Source: Eubacteriaceae bacterium
GTDB lineage: Bacteria > Bacillota > Clostridia > Lachnospirales > Lachnospiraceae
Direction of reading: 5' to 3'
Assembly (NCBI GenBank): GCA_902362455.1
Contig: CABIWJ010000004.1
Span: 328,349 to 392,348 of the forward strand
DNA: 64,000 bases
Shown in pieces: positions 24,900-34,444 of this stretch (position 1 is the first letter of the stretch; each line of letters opens with the position of its first letter). The notes under the pieces were generated by a model. The model saw only the letters and a list, made by a program, of their open reading frames with translations. It did not search any database and had not been told where the DNA came from. Both the position numbers and the translations under genes were made by a program.

Positions 24900-26897
24900 A
24901 TGTCAAATACACATGGAAGTCTTTCAATTAACAGCGAAAATATATTCCCTATTATAAAGAAATGGTTATATTCTGACCACGATATATTCTTTAGGGAATT
25001 AATATCAAATGGTTGTGATGCCATTACCAAAGTCAAAAAATTAGATATGATGGGTGAATATACAATCCCTGATAATAATGAATTTAAAATCAAGGTTATT
25101 GCCAATTCAGAAGACAAAACTCTTACATTTATAGATAATGGTATTGGTATGACTTATGATGAGGTTAATGAATATATTAACCAGATCGCATTTTCAGGTG
25201 CCGAAGCATTTTTAGCCCAATACAAGGATAAGACAAATGATGACCAGATAATTGGACATTTCGGATTAGGTTTCTATTCAGCATTTATGGTAGCTGATAA
25301 AGTTACTATTGATACACTTTCTTATAAAGCTGATGCTAAACCTGTTCATTGGGAATGTGACGGTGGTACGGAATTCGATATGTCAGAAGGCGATAAAGCA
25401 GAACGTGGTACTACTATTACTCTTTATCTTAACGAAGACAGCTTAGAATTTGCTAATGAATATCGTGCAAGAGAAGTTATTACTAAATACTGTTCATTTA
25501 TGCCAATCGAAATTTATCTTGAGAATCCTAATGCTGAACCACAGTACGATACTATTGATGCAAGCGAAGTTACAGACAAAGATACAGTCATAGAGAATAT
25601 CGTTGAAGAAGCTAAAACCGAAGAAGTTGAAAATGAAGATGGTACAAAGGAAGTTAAAGAGGTATCCCCTGCTAAAGAGAAGGCTAAGATTCTTCGTCGT
25701 CCTGTAGCACTTAATGATACTAATCCTCTTTGGACAAAACATCCTAATGAATGCAGTGAAGATGATTATAAAGAATTCTACAGAAAAGTATTCAATGATT
25801 ATAAGGAACCTTTATTCTGGATTCATCTGAATATGGATTATCCATTTAACCTTAAAGGTATATTATATTTCCCTAAACTTAATACACAATATGATACTAT
25901 TGAAGGAACAATTAAATTATATAACAATCAGGTATTTATAGCTGATAATATTAAGGAAGTAATTCCAGAATTCTTAATGCTTCTTAAAGGTGTAATTGAT
26001 TGTCCTGATTTACCATTAAATGTATCAAGAAGTGCATTACAAAACGATGGTTTCGTTAAGAAAATATCTGATTATATCACTAAGAAAGTTGCTGATAAAC
26101 TTTCAGGAATGTGCAAAACTGATAAAGAATCTTATGAAAAATACTGGGACGATATCGGACCATTTATTAAATTCGGCTGCTTAAAAGATGAGAAATTCTG
26201 TGAAAAGATGAATGATTATATCTTATTTAAGAATATTGATAAAAAATATCTTACACTTCCAGAATGTCTCAAAGAAAATGAAGAAAAACATAAAAATACA
26301 ATTTTCTACGTAACTGATGAAATACAGCAAAGCCAGTATATCAATATGTTTAGAAAAGAGGGTATTGATGCTGTAATACTTAACCATAACATAGATGAAC
26401 CATTTATTACTCATCTTGAGCAGAAGAATGAGGGCGTTAAATTCTTAAGAATTGACTCCGACTTAAATGATTCTTTCAAGGAAGAAACTAAAGAAGATGA
26501 TGAAGAATTCAAGACTACTACTGATACTCTTACAGAAATATTTAAAAAGGCTCTTAATAATGAGAACTTAGATGTTAAAGTTGAAAAATTAAAAGATGAG
26601 AATATTTCCTCAATGGTTACTCTTTCAGAAGAAAGCAGACGTATGCAGGATATGATGAAGATGTACGGAATGAGTGGAATGGATCCATCAATGTTTGGAA
26701 CAAATGTAACTTTAGTTCTTAACGCTAACAACAATCTTGTTAAATATGTTCTTAATCATAAAGATGATGAAAATACTAATATGATTTGTGAGCAGTTATA
26801 TGACCTTGCATTAATAAGCCATAAACAACTTTCGCCGGATGAAATGACTAAATTTATTGAACGTAGTAATAAGATTATGATGTTACTTACAAAATAA
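24900..26897 (+). CDS. htpG: Hsp90 chaperone HtpG
   Basis: The 665-residue protein has the GHKL ATPase domain (FFRELISNGCDAITKVKKL, IDNGIGMT, GHFGLGFYSAFMVADKV) and the middle domain (NLKGILYFP, NVSRSALQND). An acidic insertion (around residues 225-255, EEAKTEEVENEDG region) lies between the N and middle domains. The C-terminal dimer domain is present. AGGAGGT precedes the ATG. Regulation by HrcA is indicated by the perfect CIRCE upstream. Confidence 0.97.
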   Translation: MSNTHGSLSINSENIFPIIKKWLYSDHDIFFRELISNGCDAITKVKKLDMMGEYTIPDNNEFKIKVIANSEDKTLTFIDNGIGMTYDEVNEYINQIAFSGAEAFLAQYKDKTNDDQIIGHFGLGFYSAFMVADKVTIDTLSYKADAKPVHWECDGGTEFDMSEGDKAERGTTITLYLNEDSLEFANEYRAREVITKYCSFMPIEIYLENPNAEPQYDTIDASEVTDKDTVIENIVEEAKTEEVENEDGTKEVKEVSPAKEKAKILRRPVALNDTNPLWTKHPNECSEDDYKEFYRKVFNDYKEPLFWIHLNMDYPFNLKGILYFPKLNTQYDTIEGTIKLYNNQVFIADNIKEVIPEFLMLLKGVIDCPDLPLNVSRSALQNDGFVKKISDYITKKVADKLSGMCKTDKESYEKYWDDIGPFIKFGCLKDEKFCEKMNDYILFKNIDKKYLTLPECLKENEEKHKNTIFYVTDEIQQSQYINMFRKEGIDAVILNHNIDEPFITHLEQKNEGVKFLRIDSDLNDSFKEETKEDDEEFKTTTDTLTEIFKKALNNENLDVKVEKLKDENISSMVTLSEESRRMQDMMKMYGMSGMDPSMFGTNVTLVLNANNNLVKYVLNHKDDENTNMICEQLYDLALISHKQLSPDEMTKFIERSNKIMMLLTK

Positions 26898-26907
26898 TAA
26901 ATAATAA

Positions 26908-26970
26908 TGTCCGCCTATGTACACACTTTAATATTCCTTAATCGTGTGTATCATAGACGGACATCTTTTA
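26908..26970 (+). terminator. htpG terminator, resembling the palindrome mid-section
   Basis: ATGTCCGCCTATGTACACAC pairs with GTGTGTATCATAGACGGACAT and is followed by CTTTTATTT. The stem words CCGTCTATG and ACACAC recur in the middle of the giant palindromes, where TGTCCGTCTATGCCACACAC lies on one arm of copy 1. Confidence 0.8.
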
Positions 26971-27070
26971 TTTAACACTTCTAAACAATGAAATAAATTA
27001 ATTAACAGATAGTATAGATATAGTATATAAATATCTATTCGTATATTTAGTATAAAACCTTATACATTTC

Positions 27071-28027
27071 TCAAAATCGAATTTCAGGATAGTAACAGGA
27101 CATTCCGTTTGTACACATTATGCTTCTATTCTCAGGAAAAATCATTTTATCTAAATATTCTTCTCTTGAATTACATTGTGAGGCAATCTCGATATTCTTT
27201 CTTATAAGCTTTATATCTTCGCATATTGAACTACATTCATCGCTTCTGCCAACAACTTTTCCGGCATTAATATTCATCCTTATGAAATCATATATAGCAC
27301 ACATTCCGCAAGAGAAGTAATGAAATTCATCTCTTAACAGATTATCTGTACATTCCATACTGCTTCTGCTCTTGAAATTATCATCAAATATATTAATTTC
27401 GTTATTGCATTTGTCAAGATCAGCACATATCGAACACATTTCCGTCCTATGGAAACCAAGACAGTTAGAGTCAGAAAATTTGCAGCCGTTTCTCATAATA
27501 AATACTTCATATTCCATATTTCTGTCAATATTAATAATAGTATCTATTTCCTCCATACTTAAATCTCTCGGAAGAATTATTCTTTTAGCACCCTCTTTCT
27601 TATAGAACTGTACAATATCTGAATTGTAGGCACCTGCAATGGTACTTATTACAATAGGTAGTCCCTCTTCTTTAGCTATACTCATTACATCAGGATTAGA
27701 AAGTATAATGCCATTTGCTTTAGTCCCTGATATAATTTTAAAATATTTCCTTATGAATTCTAATTCATCATCAGAATATGATGCTGAATTAAATGTTATA
27801 AATATATCAGCATCATTTTCTTTTACAAGATTAATTACTTTAGGAATCTCATAAATTGACAGACAGTTTGCTCTTTTGCCATAGCCCGACATTCGATTAA
27901 TATCTGAATAATTTCCAAAGTTTTTATTCCATTCTTCATCATGGAATCCCATATAGAATTCACCTGCACCTGCATTAATATAATCTTTTAAAAATTCAAT
28001 GTTATTAAGTGGAACTAAAATATTCAT
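27071..28027 (-). CDS. U32-family (UbiU/YrrO-like) protein
   Basis: The 318-residue TIM-barrel-type protein begins MNILVPLNNIEFLKDYINAGAGEFYMGF, typical of peptidase U32 proteins, with FITFNSASYSDDEL and GIILSNPDV. Cysteines in NGCKFSDSNCLGF (C-x6-C), MCSIC and later SCGMC fit the cluster-binding pattern of U32 relatives such as UbiU/V and TrhP. It probably takes part in hydroxylation or modification chemistry rather than proteolysis; the substrate is unknown. It starts two bp after the preceding gene stops, so the two form a coupled pair. Confidence 0.8.
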   Translation of the reverse strand: MNILVPLNNIEFLKDYINAGAGEFYMGFHDEEWNKNFGNYSDINRMSGYGKRANCLSIYEIPKVINLVKENDADIFITFNSASYSDDELEFIRKYFKIISGTKANGIILSNPDVMSIAKEEGLPIVISTIAGAYNSDIVQFYKKEGAKRIILPRDLSMEEIDTIINIDRNMEYEVFIMRNGCKFSDSNCLGFHRTEMCSICADLDKCNNEINIFDDNFKSRSSMECTDNLLRDEFHYFSCGMCAIYDFIRMNINAGKVVGRSDECSSICEDIKLIRKNIEIASQCNSREEYLDKMIFPENRSIMCTNGMSCYYPEIRF

Positions 28028-28029
28028 CT

Positions 28030-28887
28030 TTAATTACATACCTTTCCTATTATTTCGTTAAGTGGAAAATATATTAATCTTTTTTTAGAATCTATGTTTA
28101 TATTCGATAATTTGAAGCAATTATTTTCAAAAAAAATGGTCTTACCTATTCTTATCCATTTCCTGTTATCATTCATATTGTATTTAATATAGACATTATT
28201 ACATTCGGTATTGCAGGGAACTGAGGGCCTGAATTTCTTAGTTATTTCCTTAAATTGTGAGGCATATTCACATATTTTACCGGTAGTCATATACGTGTAG
28301 GGTGTATGGATACCGACTATAATTCCCTCTATATCAGGCAGTATAAATGATTTATGCGTTACATCTGCTTCAATTGATTTAATATTATATTTCTTGATTG
28401 TTTTTCGCAGATAATGGGTGTTATATTTGGGTGTATGATCTGAATTAAAGTATTCGTCATATCTGGGATCCCTGTAATCCTTAAAGAAAATTCTTCCCAT
28501 ATTTATATTTAATTCTAATTGCGGATTAGTATTTAGAAATTCGTACATATATTCTAACATTCCATAATCATTAACCGTTATTTCGTCAATGTTATTACTG
28601 TATTTATTAAGAATATTAATTACAGAAGTTTTTATATCTTTGAGATTTCTTTCAGTAGGTACAGGAATTACAAGTGTTATGTTTATATTGGGGGTAAAAG
28701 CTTCAGTTAACATATTTATTAATTCATCATAGTTACATTTCTGAAAATAATTACCACAGAAATACGAACCAATATAGATCCGGCTTATTGAATAATTATC
28801 TTTTATTTTGCCTATAACGGTCTCTATATCCGGAAATCTGCATATTTCACAAAGATTAAGGCAGGTTGTGGTCTCTGTTATTATCAT
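28030..28887 (-). CDS. Unassigned partner of the U32-type protein
   Basis: A 285-residue soluble protein not confidently assigned. It starts with TTTCLNLCEICRFPD (three Cys) and alternates strand and helix segments (RIYIGSYFCGNYF, ITLVIPVPTERN, ELNINMGRIFFKDYRDPRYDEYF, CNTECNNVYIKY), compatible with a barrel. It lies two bp upstream of the U32 gene. By analogy with UbiU/UbiV it may be a diverged second subunit; this rests on adjacency and Cys content only. Confidence 0.6.
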   Translation of the reverse strand: MIITETTTCLNLCEICRFPDIETVIGKIKDNYSISRIYIGSYFCGNYFQKCNYDELINMLTEAFTPNINITLVIPVPTERNLKDIKTSVINILNKYSNNIDEITVNDYGMLEYMYEFLNTNPQLELNINMGRIFFKDYRDPRYDEYFNSDHTPKYNTHYLRKTIKKYNIKSIEADVTHKSFILPDIEGIIVGIHTPYTYMTTGKICEYASQFKEITKKFRPSVPCNTECNNVYIKYNMNDNRKWIRIGKTIFFENNCFKLSNINIDSKKRLIYFPLNEIIGKVCN

Positions 28888-29059
28888 AATTTCTCCATTT
28901 CACAGCTAAATTTTATAAAATCAGATTTTATATATGTTATTATTTACAAAATGCTTTTAATTATAACAAATTTACACACAAGGTTAAAAATGTATGATAT
29001 AATGTTTTGCGGTAGTTTTTGACTATTATTATTTATATATAGAAAGGCAGGAATTTTAC

Positions 29060-30439
29060 ATGAAATTATGGGGCGGACGTTTCACTAAGGAAACAAACCA
29101 ACTAGTACATAACTTTAATGCATCAATTTCTTTTGATCAGAAATTTTATAAACAGGATATTCGTGGCAGCATTGCACACGTAACTATGCTTGCTAAACAG
29201 GGAATCCTTACAAATGAGGATAAAGAGACAATTGTTAATGGATTAAATGGAATCCTAAATGATATAGAAAACGGCACATTAGAGATATCTACTACTTCTG
29301 AAGATATACATAGCTTTGTTGAACAGACATTGATTGAGCGTGTAGGTGAAGCCGGCAAAAGACTTCATACAGGAAGAAGCCGTAATGACCAGGTTGCTTT
29401 AGATATGAAATTATATACAAGAGATGAAATCGTTGAAATAGACGGACTTTTGAAAACTCTTCTTTCATCTTTACTTAAAGTTATGGAAGAAAATACTGAA
29501 ACATATATGCCTGGCTTTACACATTTACAGAAAGCACAACCTATTACTCTTGCACATCATTTCGGAGCATATTTTGAAATGTTTAAAAGAGACAGAGGCC
29601 GTTTACACGATATATATGAACGTATGAATTATTGTCCTCTGGGGTCAGGTGCCTTAGCAGGTACTACTTATCCTTTAGACAGAGAATATTCTGCTAAATT
29701 ACTTGATTTCTATGGACCTACCCTTAATAGTATGGACTCTGTAGCTGACAGAGATTATCTTATTGAATTATTAAGTGCTTTATCAACTATCATGATGCAT
29801 TTAAGCAGATTCTGTGAAGAAATAATTATATGGAATTCTAACGAATACAGATTCGTAGAAATTGATGATTCTTATAGTACAGGCAGCAGTATTATGCCTC
29901 AGAAGAAGAACCCCGATATTGCTGAATTAGTACGTGGTAAAACAGGCCGTGTATATGGTGCTTTAATTTCACTTCTTACAACAATGAAAGGAATTTCACT
30001 TGCATACAATAAAGATATGCAGGAGGATAAAGAGCTTTCATTTGATGCAATTGATACTGTAAAAGGTTGTATAAGCCTGTTTACTGGAATGATTGATACA
30101 ATTAAATTTAATAAAGATGTTATGGAAGCAAGTGCTAAGAATGGCTTTACTAATGCTACTGATGCAGCGGATTACCTAGTTAATCATGGTGTACCATTCA
30201 GAGATGCCCATGGTATCGTAGGCCAGCTCGTTCTTTTCTGTATTGATAAGAATATTGCCTTAGATGATATGACAATTGATGAGTTTAAAGCAATCAGCCC
30301 TGTATTTGAGGAGGATATATATGAAGCAATCAGTCTTAAGACCTGTGTTGAGAAACGAACAACTATCGGTGCCCCTGGAAAGGAAGCTATGGATAAAGTA
30401 ATAGCAATCTATAAGAATTACTTAGCTTCTGAACAGTAG
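29060..30439 (+). CDS. argH: Argininosuccinate lyase
   Basis: The 459-residue protein has [12 protein letters not shown], the [12 protein letters not shown] segment, [16 protein letters not shown] and the lyase signature [12 protein letters not shown]. It cleaves argininosuccinate to arginine and fumarate. GAAAGG lies upstream. No argG or other arg gene is adjacent; it appears monocistronic with its own terminator. Confidence 0.98.
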   Translation: MKLWGGRFTKETNQLVHNFNASISFDQKFYKQDIRGSIAHVTMLAKQGILTNEDKETIVNGLNGILNDIENGTLEISTTSEDIHSFVEQTLIERVGEAGKRLHTGRSRNDQVALDMKLYTRDEIVEIDGLLKTLLSSLLKVMEENTETYMPGFTHLQKAQPITLAHHFGAYFEMFKRDRGRLHDIYERMNYCPLGSGALAGTTYPLDREYSAKLLDFYGPTLNSMDSVADRDYLIELLSALSTIMMHLSRFCEEIIIWNSNEYRFVEIDDSYSTGSSIMPQKKNPDIAELVRGKTGRVYGALISLLTTMKGISLAYNKDMQEDKELSFDAIDTVKGCISLFTGMIDTIKFNKDVMEASAKNGFTNATDAADYLVNHGVPFRDAHGIVGQLVLFCIDKNIALDDMTIDEFKAISPVFEEDIYEAISLKTCVEKRTTIGAPGKEAMDKVIAIYKNYLASEQ

Positions 30440-30582
30440 ACTAGCTTATATTTATTTTCATATTTATTATATATTTATATCTGTCAAATTTATTTTAACG
30501 GATGAATATTTGTTACAATATGTATGTACGAAGTTTGAGTAAAATAATATATAAATATATGATTTAAGATAATTCTAACAAT

Positions 30583-30630
30583 AAAATACCCTTAATAAAT
30601 ATACGTTTTATATTTATTAAGGGTATTTTT
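30583..30630 (+). terminator. argH terminator
   Basis: AAAATACCCTTAATAAATATA and its complement flank a five-base loop and are followed by T-rich sequence; the symmetric A-run also suits termination of mscS from the other side. Confidence 0.85.
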
Positions 30631-30693
30631 AAATGGTAAAACATTTATTTTGTTGTATCTTGTTTTATATTAGTTATTATTTTACATTAGATG

Positions 30694-31608
30694 TTATTTT
30701 GTATCTGCATTAGAATCTTCTACATGAACAACTAACTGGTTAAATGGAATCTCAATGTTATTAGCATCTAGTTCATTTTTAATTGTTTCTGTTAAATCGA
30801 ATTTAACTGTCCAGTAATCAGAAGTTTTAGTCCATACTCTTAATCCTAATGTTATCTGACTTGCCTCAAGATTAGATACATAAGAGAAGATTTCTTTATC
30901 TTTAATTACTAAATCATTCTTCTTAGCTGTTTCTTCAAGTATTTCTTTTGCTTTTTTTATGTCTGAATCATAGCTTATTCCAATTTCGAAATCGACTCTT
31001 CTGGTATCAAATGCTGTAACATTAGTAAGACTTGTATTTGAAAGATTTCCATTAGGAATAACTGTCTTTTTATTATCAGGAGTAATTAATGTTGTATAAA
31101 ATAAATCAATTTTATATACAGTTCCTTCTTTTCCGTTTCCTGATTCTATAATATAGTCACCAACTGCGAAAGGTTTAAGTATAAGAATTAATACGCCGCC
31201 TGCAAAGTTCGAAAGACTGCCCTGAATGGATAAGCCGATAGCAAGGCTGGCTGTTCCTAATACTGCAACAAAGGATGTGGTCTTAATTCCTACAGTTTCT
31301 AGAAGGACACTTATAAGGACAATGTATAATCCGACTTTTATTAAGGAATTTAGAAATTTACTTACACTAACTTCCATCTTGGTTCTTTCGAAAAATCTTT
31401 TGCATATCTTAAGAACAATATTAATTAATACTTTACCTATCCAGAATATAATAAGTGCTATTATAACATTAATTCCAAATTTAATTAATGATGGAACCAG
31501 GTTTTTTAATTGTTCAATTAATGCACTTGCTTTTTTTATTGTTTCTTCAGGATTCTGTAACGCCATATCTGTAGTTTCAGTAGTTGCAGCCTCTAATAAA
31601 AAGCTCAT
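30694..31608 (-). CDS. MscS family small-conductance mechanosensitive channel
   Basis: A 304-residue protein with an N-terminal amphipathic region, three membrane segments and the pore helix-to-beta transition (TASLAIGLSIQGSLSNFAGGVLILILKPFAVGDYI), then the beta domain (PNGNLSNTSLTN) and a C-terminal alpha-beta part. MscS channels relieve hypo-osmotic pressure. It lies 23 bp downstream of the degenerate branching-enzyme gene and is probably cotranscribed. GAGGTGA lies before the ATG. Confidence 0.93.
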   Translation of the reverse strand: MSFLLEAATTETTDMALQNPEETIKKASALIEQLKNLVPSLIKFGINVIIALIIFWIGKVLINIVLKICKRFFERTKMEVSVSKFLNSLIKVGLYIVLISVLLETVGIKTTSFVAVLGTASLAIGLSIQGSLSNFAGGVLILILKPFAVGDYIIESGNGKEGTVYKIDLFYTTLITPDNKKTVIPNGNLSNTSLTNVTAFDTRRVDFEIGISYDSDIKKAKEILEETAKKNDLVIKDKEIFSYVSNLEASQITLGLRVWTKTSDYWTVKFDLTETIKNELDANNIEIPFNQLVVHVEDSNADTK

Positions 31609-31631
31609 TAAAAATCACCTCGTTAGTTTTA

Positions 31632-34208
31632 TTATTTTGAAGTCGTTTTTGAAGTTTTTGCAGTTGTCTTAGTGGTTGCTTTAGCTGTAGACTTAGCAGG
31701 AGCTTTCACTTCTGGATTAGAAGTTGTCTTAGCTGTAGACTTAGCAGGAGCTTTCACTTCTGATTCTGCTACTGTTTTAGCTTCTGCTTTTAAAGTTTTG
31801 CTAAATGTAGCATCTTCTGTTTTTGTGGTTTTTTTAGATTCAGCTACCTTTTTAACAGTTGTAGCTTTCTTAGTTTCTGTAGCTTTCTTAGTTTCTGTAG
31901 CTTTCTTAGTTTCTGTAGCTTTCTTAGCGGTAGGCTTTTTAGCAGCAGCAGTTTTCTTAGCAGCAGCAGTTTTTTTAGCTGAAACATTTGCTTTAGCAGC
32001 TTTGTTATCTGTTAATTTTTCATCCACTTTTGAGAATTTAAAGATAGAAATACTTAAAGCAGGGAGATTAACTCTAATAGATTCTTCTCTTCCGTCGCAT
32101 TCATCAGTTTTAGATTGTTTAAGTCGTGAATTAACGAAACCATTTCCACCATAATTCTTATTATTACTGTTAAATATCTCTTTGTATTTACCCTTCTTTG
32201 GTACACCAATTTTATATTCTTCTCTGTCTACTGCATCAAAGTTACATGCAACTAACAATATATCATTCTCGTCTGCGCCTTTTCTTAAGAATGTAAGAAT
32301 ACTTTCACGTGCAGAGATATTATTAATCCATTCAAAACCATCTGGATTATTGTCATACTCAAATAATGCTTTCTCAGATTTATAAAGTTCATTTAAGTCC
32401 TTAACCATTGCATTAATATTCTTATGTTTATCAACTTTTAAGATACTCATATCTAATGTGCTGCCTGGAAGCCACTCAGCATATTGAGCCATATCCTGCC
32501 CCATAAATAAGACTTTCTTGCCAGGGTGTACATATTCGTATGCAAGAGTTAATTTCATATTGTCAAATTTTCTCTCTTCAGTATCACCAGTCATTCTGCC
32601 AAGTAATGATGGATTGCCATTGATGAATTCTGCCTCTGGATAGCCGACAATGTAATTATCACTATATTGATATACCATACTGAGAGATAAATCGTTATAA
32701 CTCTTCTCACGCATATAAGCAGGAATACTTATATAATTTAAGAAATCTTTTCTCCATTCAGTATTAAGTTTTAAATCAAAACCGAGACATGTTTCACTTA
32801 CTTCACCTGTTAACTCAGGATAACCCGATGTATCATCAGCAATTGTGATGATTCCCTTATGAAGTTTATGGATAATTGAGTTAAAATGCTTAATGAATTC
32901 GATTCCTTCTAAATTCTCAACACCGCCATATATATTAGGCTCCCATTCGCCAGGCTGTTTATCATAATCTAAATATAATATTGAAGCAACATTTACTAAT
33001 TTAATTCCATCAAAATGATATTTATTAATCTGCATAAATGCATTGGCAATAAGATAACTTGTTACCTCCGGTCTGCCATAGTTATATAAATTAGCCTTGT
33101 TCTTATAGTTGTAGCCTCTTTTAGGATTAGCATGTTCAAAAAGTGATGTTCCGTCAAAGGCAGCTATTCCCTGTTCTTCAGAACTAAACTGGTTAATTGC
33201 TAAATCGATTATAACACCGATATTTTTAGAGTGTAAATAATCTACAAATGCCATTAAATCTTCACATTTACCATATCTGTTAGTTGGTGCATAGATAAAA
33301 TCAGGTTTAAATGCATCATTATAATATTCTGCTAAAGGCATAAGTTCAACGTGTGTATATCCAAGTCTAAGGACATAATCTGCAACGTCTTTAGCAAGTT
33401 CTTTATAATTTACATTACCATCGATATCCTTTGAAAAATTACCAACAGACATCTGGTAAATAGATAAAGGTGAATTAGTTAATTCGAATTTATCTCTTGA
33501 TTTAAGCCATATATCATCTGTCCATTTAAATCCATTTATATCTTTTATAACACTTGCAGAACCACCATTTTCTTCCATCTCATATGTAAATGGATCTGCT
33601 TTAAGAATATTTTCATTTCCTTTCTTCTTTATCTCATATTTATAAAGTTGTCCCTCTTTAAGTTCAGGAATAAAGATTTCAAAAATACCTGTGTCCTTTA
33701 TTCGCGACATCTGGTGAATTCTTCCATCCCAGTTGTTAAACTCGCCTACAACACTAACTCGTATTGCTTCAGGAGCCCATACTCGGAATCTTATTCCTTC
33801 TGTTTTATTTATTATACATTTCTTAGAACCCATATAATCGTAGGCATCATAATGAATTCCTGCATTAAATTTTTTTAACTCTTTTAAATCAGTTCCGATT
33901 TCAAAAGCATAAGAATCGTATGTCTCATAAGTATTGCCATCTTTAGTAATTACAAATTTATAATTATCTATAACTTTCTTAGAATCAATAAATATAGCAT
34001 AGAATCCTGCATCATCCATCTTACACATATCAATAACTTTATTAGAGTACTTAACCTTAACATCATCTGCTTCAGGAATGAATGTCTGAATCAGCAGCCC
34101 TTTGTCGGTCATATGTGGACCTAATAATGTATGAGGGTTATCAATATCTGTATATTCTATTCCCTCAATAAGTGGCCAATTCATTATTTTATATAAATCG
34201 TTATACAT
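31632..34208 (-). CDS. GlgB-like pseudoenzyme with Lys/Ala/Thr-rich tail
   Basis: The 858-residue protein aligns with 1,4-alpha-glucan branching enzyme: CBM48-type domains (about 24-230), a GH13 barrel (about 245-600) and a C-terminal beta domain. The catalytic sites are changed. The nucleophile Asp of RVDAV is Val405 (KLVNV), the acid/base Glu of AEEST is Asp458 (ADDTS), the HDE motif is Pro-Glu-Ala (524-526), and region I His is Gln340. Residues 736-858 form a repetitive tail of Lys, Ala and Thr, for example KKATET repeats, like histone H1. Probably a non-catalytic glucan-binding protein. GGAGG precedes the ATG. Confidence 0.85.
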   Translation of the reverse strand: MYNDLYKIMNWPLIEGIEYTDIDNPHTLLGPHMTDKGLLIQTFIPEADDVKVKYSNKVIDMCKMDDAGFYAIFIDSKKVIDNYKFVITKDGNTYETYDSYAFEIGTDLKELKKFNAGIHYDAYDYMGSKKCIINKTEGIRFRVWAPEAIRVSVVGEFNNWDGRIHQMSRIKDTGIFEIFIPELKEGQLYKYEIKKKGNENILKADPFTYEMEENGGSASVIKDINGFKWTDDIWLKSRDKFELTNSPLSIYQMSVGNFSKDIDGNVNYKELAKDVADYVLRLGYTHVELMPLAEYYNDAFKPDFIYAPTNRYGKCEDLMAFVDYLHSKNIGVIIDLAINQFSSEEQGIAAFDGTSLFEHANPKRGYNYKNKANLYNYGRPEVTSYLIANAFMQINKYHFDGIKLVNVASILYLDYDKQPGEWEPNIYGGVENLEGIEFIKHFNSIIHKLHKGIITIADDTSGYPELTGEVSETCLGFDLKLNTEWRKDFLNYISIPAYMREKSYNDLSLSMVYQYSDNYIVGYPEAEFINGNPSLLGRMTGDTEERKFDNMKLTLAYEYVHPGKKVLFMGQDMAQYAEWLPGSTLDMSILKVDKHKNINAMVKDLNELYKSEKALFEYDNNPDGFEWINNISARESILTFLRKGADENDILLVACNFDAVDREEYKIGVPKKGKYKEIFNSNNKNYGGNGFVNSRLKQSKTDECDGREESIRVNLPALSISIFKFSKVDEKLTDNKAAKANVSAKKTAAAKKTAAAKKPTAKKATETKKATETKKATETKKATTVKKVAESKKTTKTEDATFSKTLKAEAKTVAESEVKAPAKSTAKTTSNPEVKAPAKSTAKATTKTTAKTSKTTSK

Positions 34209-34444
34209 ATAATTCCTCCATTCTGAGATTTCTCTAAACTCATATCCTAATTATCTCATATAAATGTCTTTTTTTCAATGATTTTAAGACTTGTATTTCA
34301 TTGGAAGTTCTTTTTCTTTACTTGGGAACATTTTCATGTTAAAATCTAACATATATTTTGCCATTAATAGGAACACTATATCAGAAAACTAAGCTGATTG
34401 TGTTCTTTTAATTGTGATATTTTTGAAACGGAGGACGTTATGAA

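Noticed and set aside
31855..31925. Short tandem repeats that could be read as a CRISPR-like array
   Set aside because: They have an 18-bp period without spacers and encode in-frame KKATET repeats of the tail of the GlgB-like protein.
31672..32154. A 160-codon hydrophobic frame on the plus strand
   Set aside because: It is the antisense of the Lys/Ala/Thr-rich tail; Lys and Thr codons read as Phe, Leu, Val and Ser in reverse. No ribosome site.
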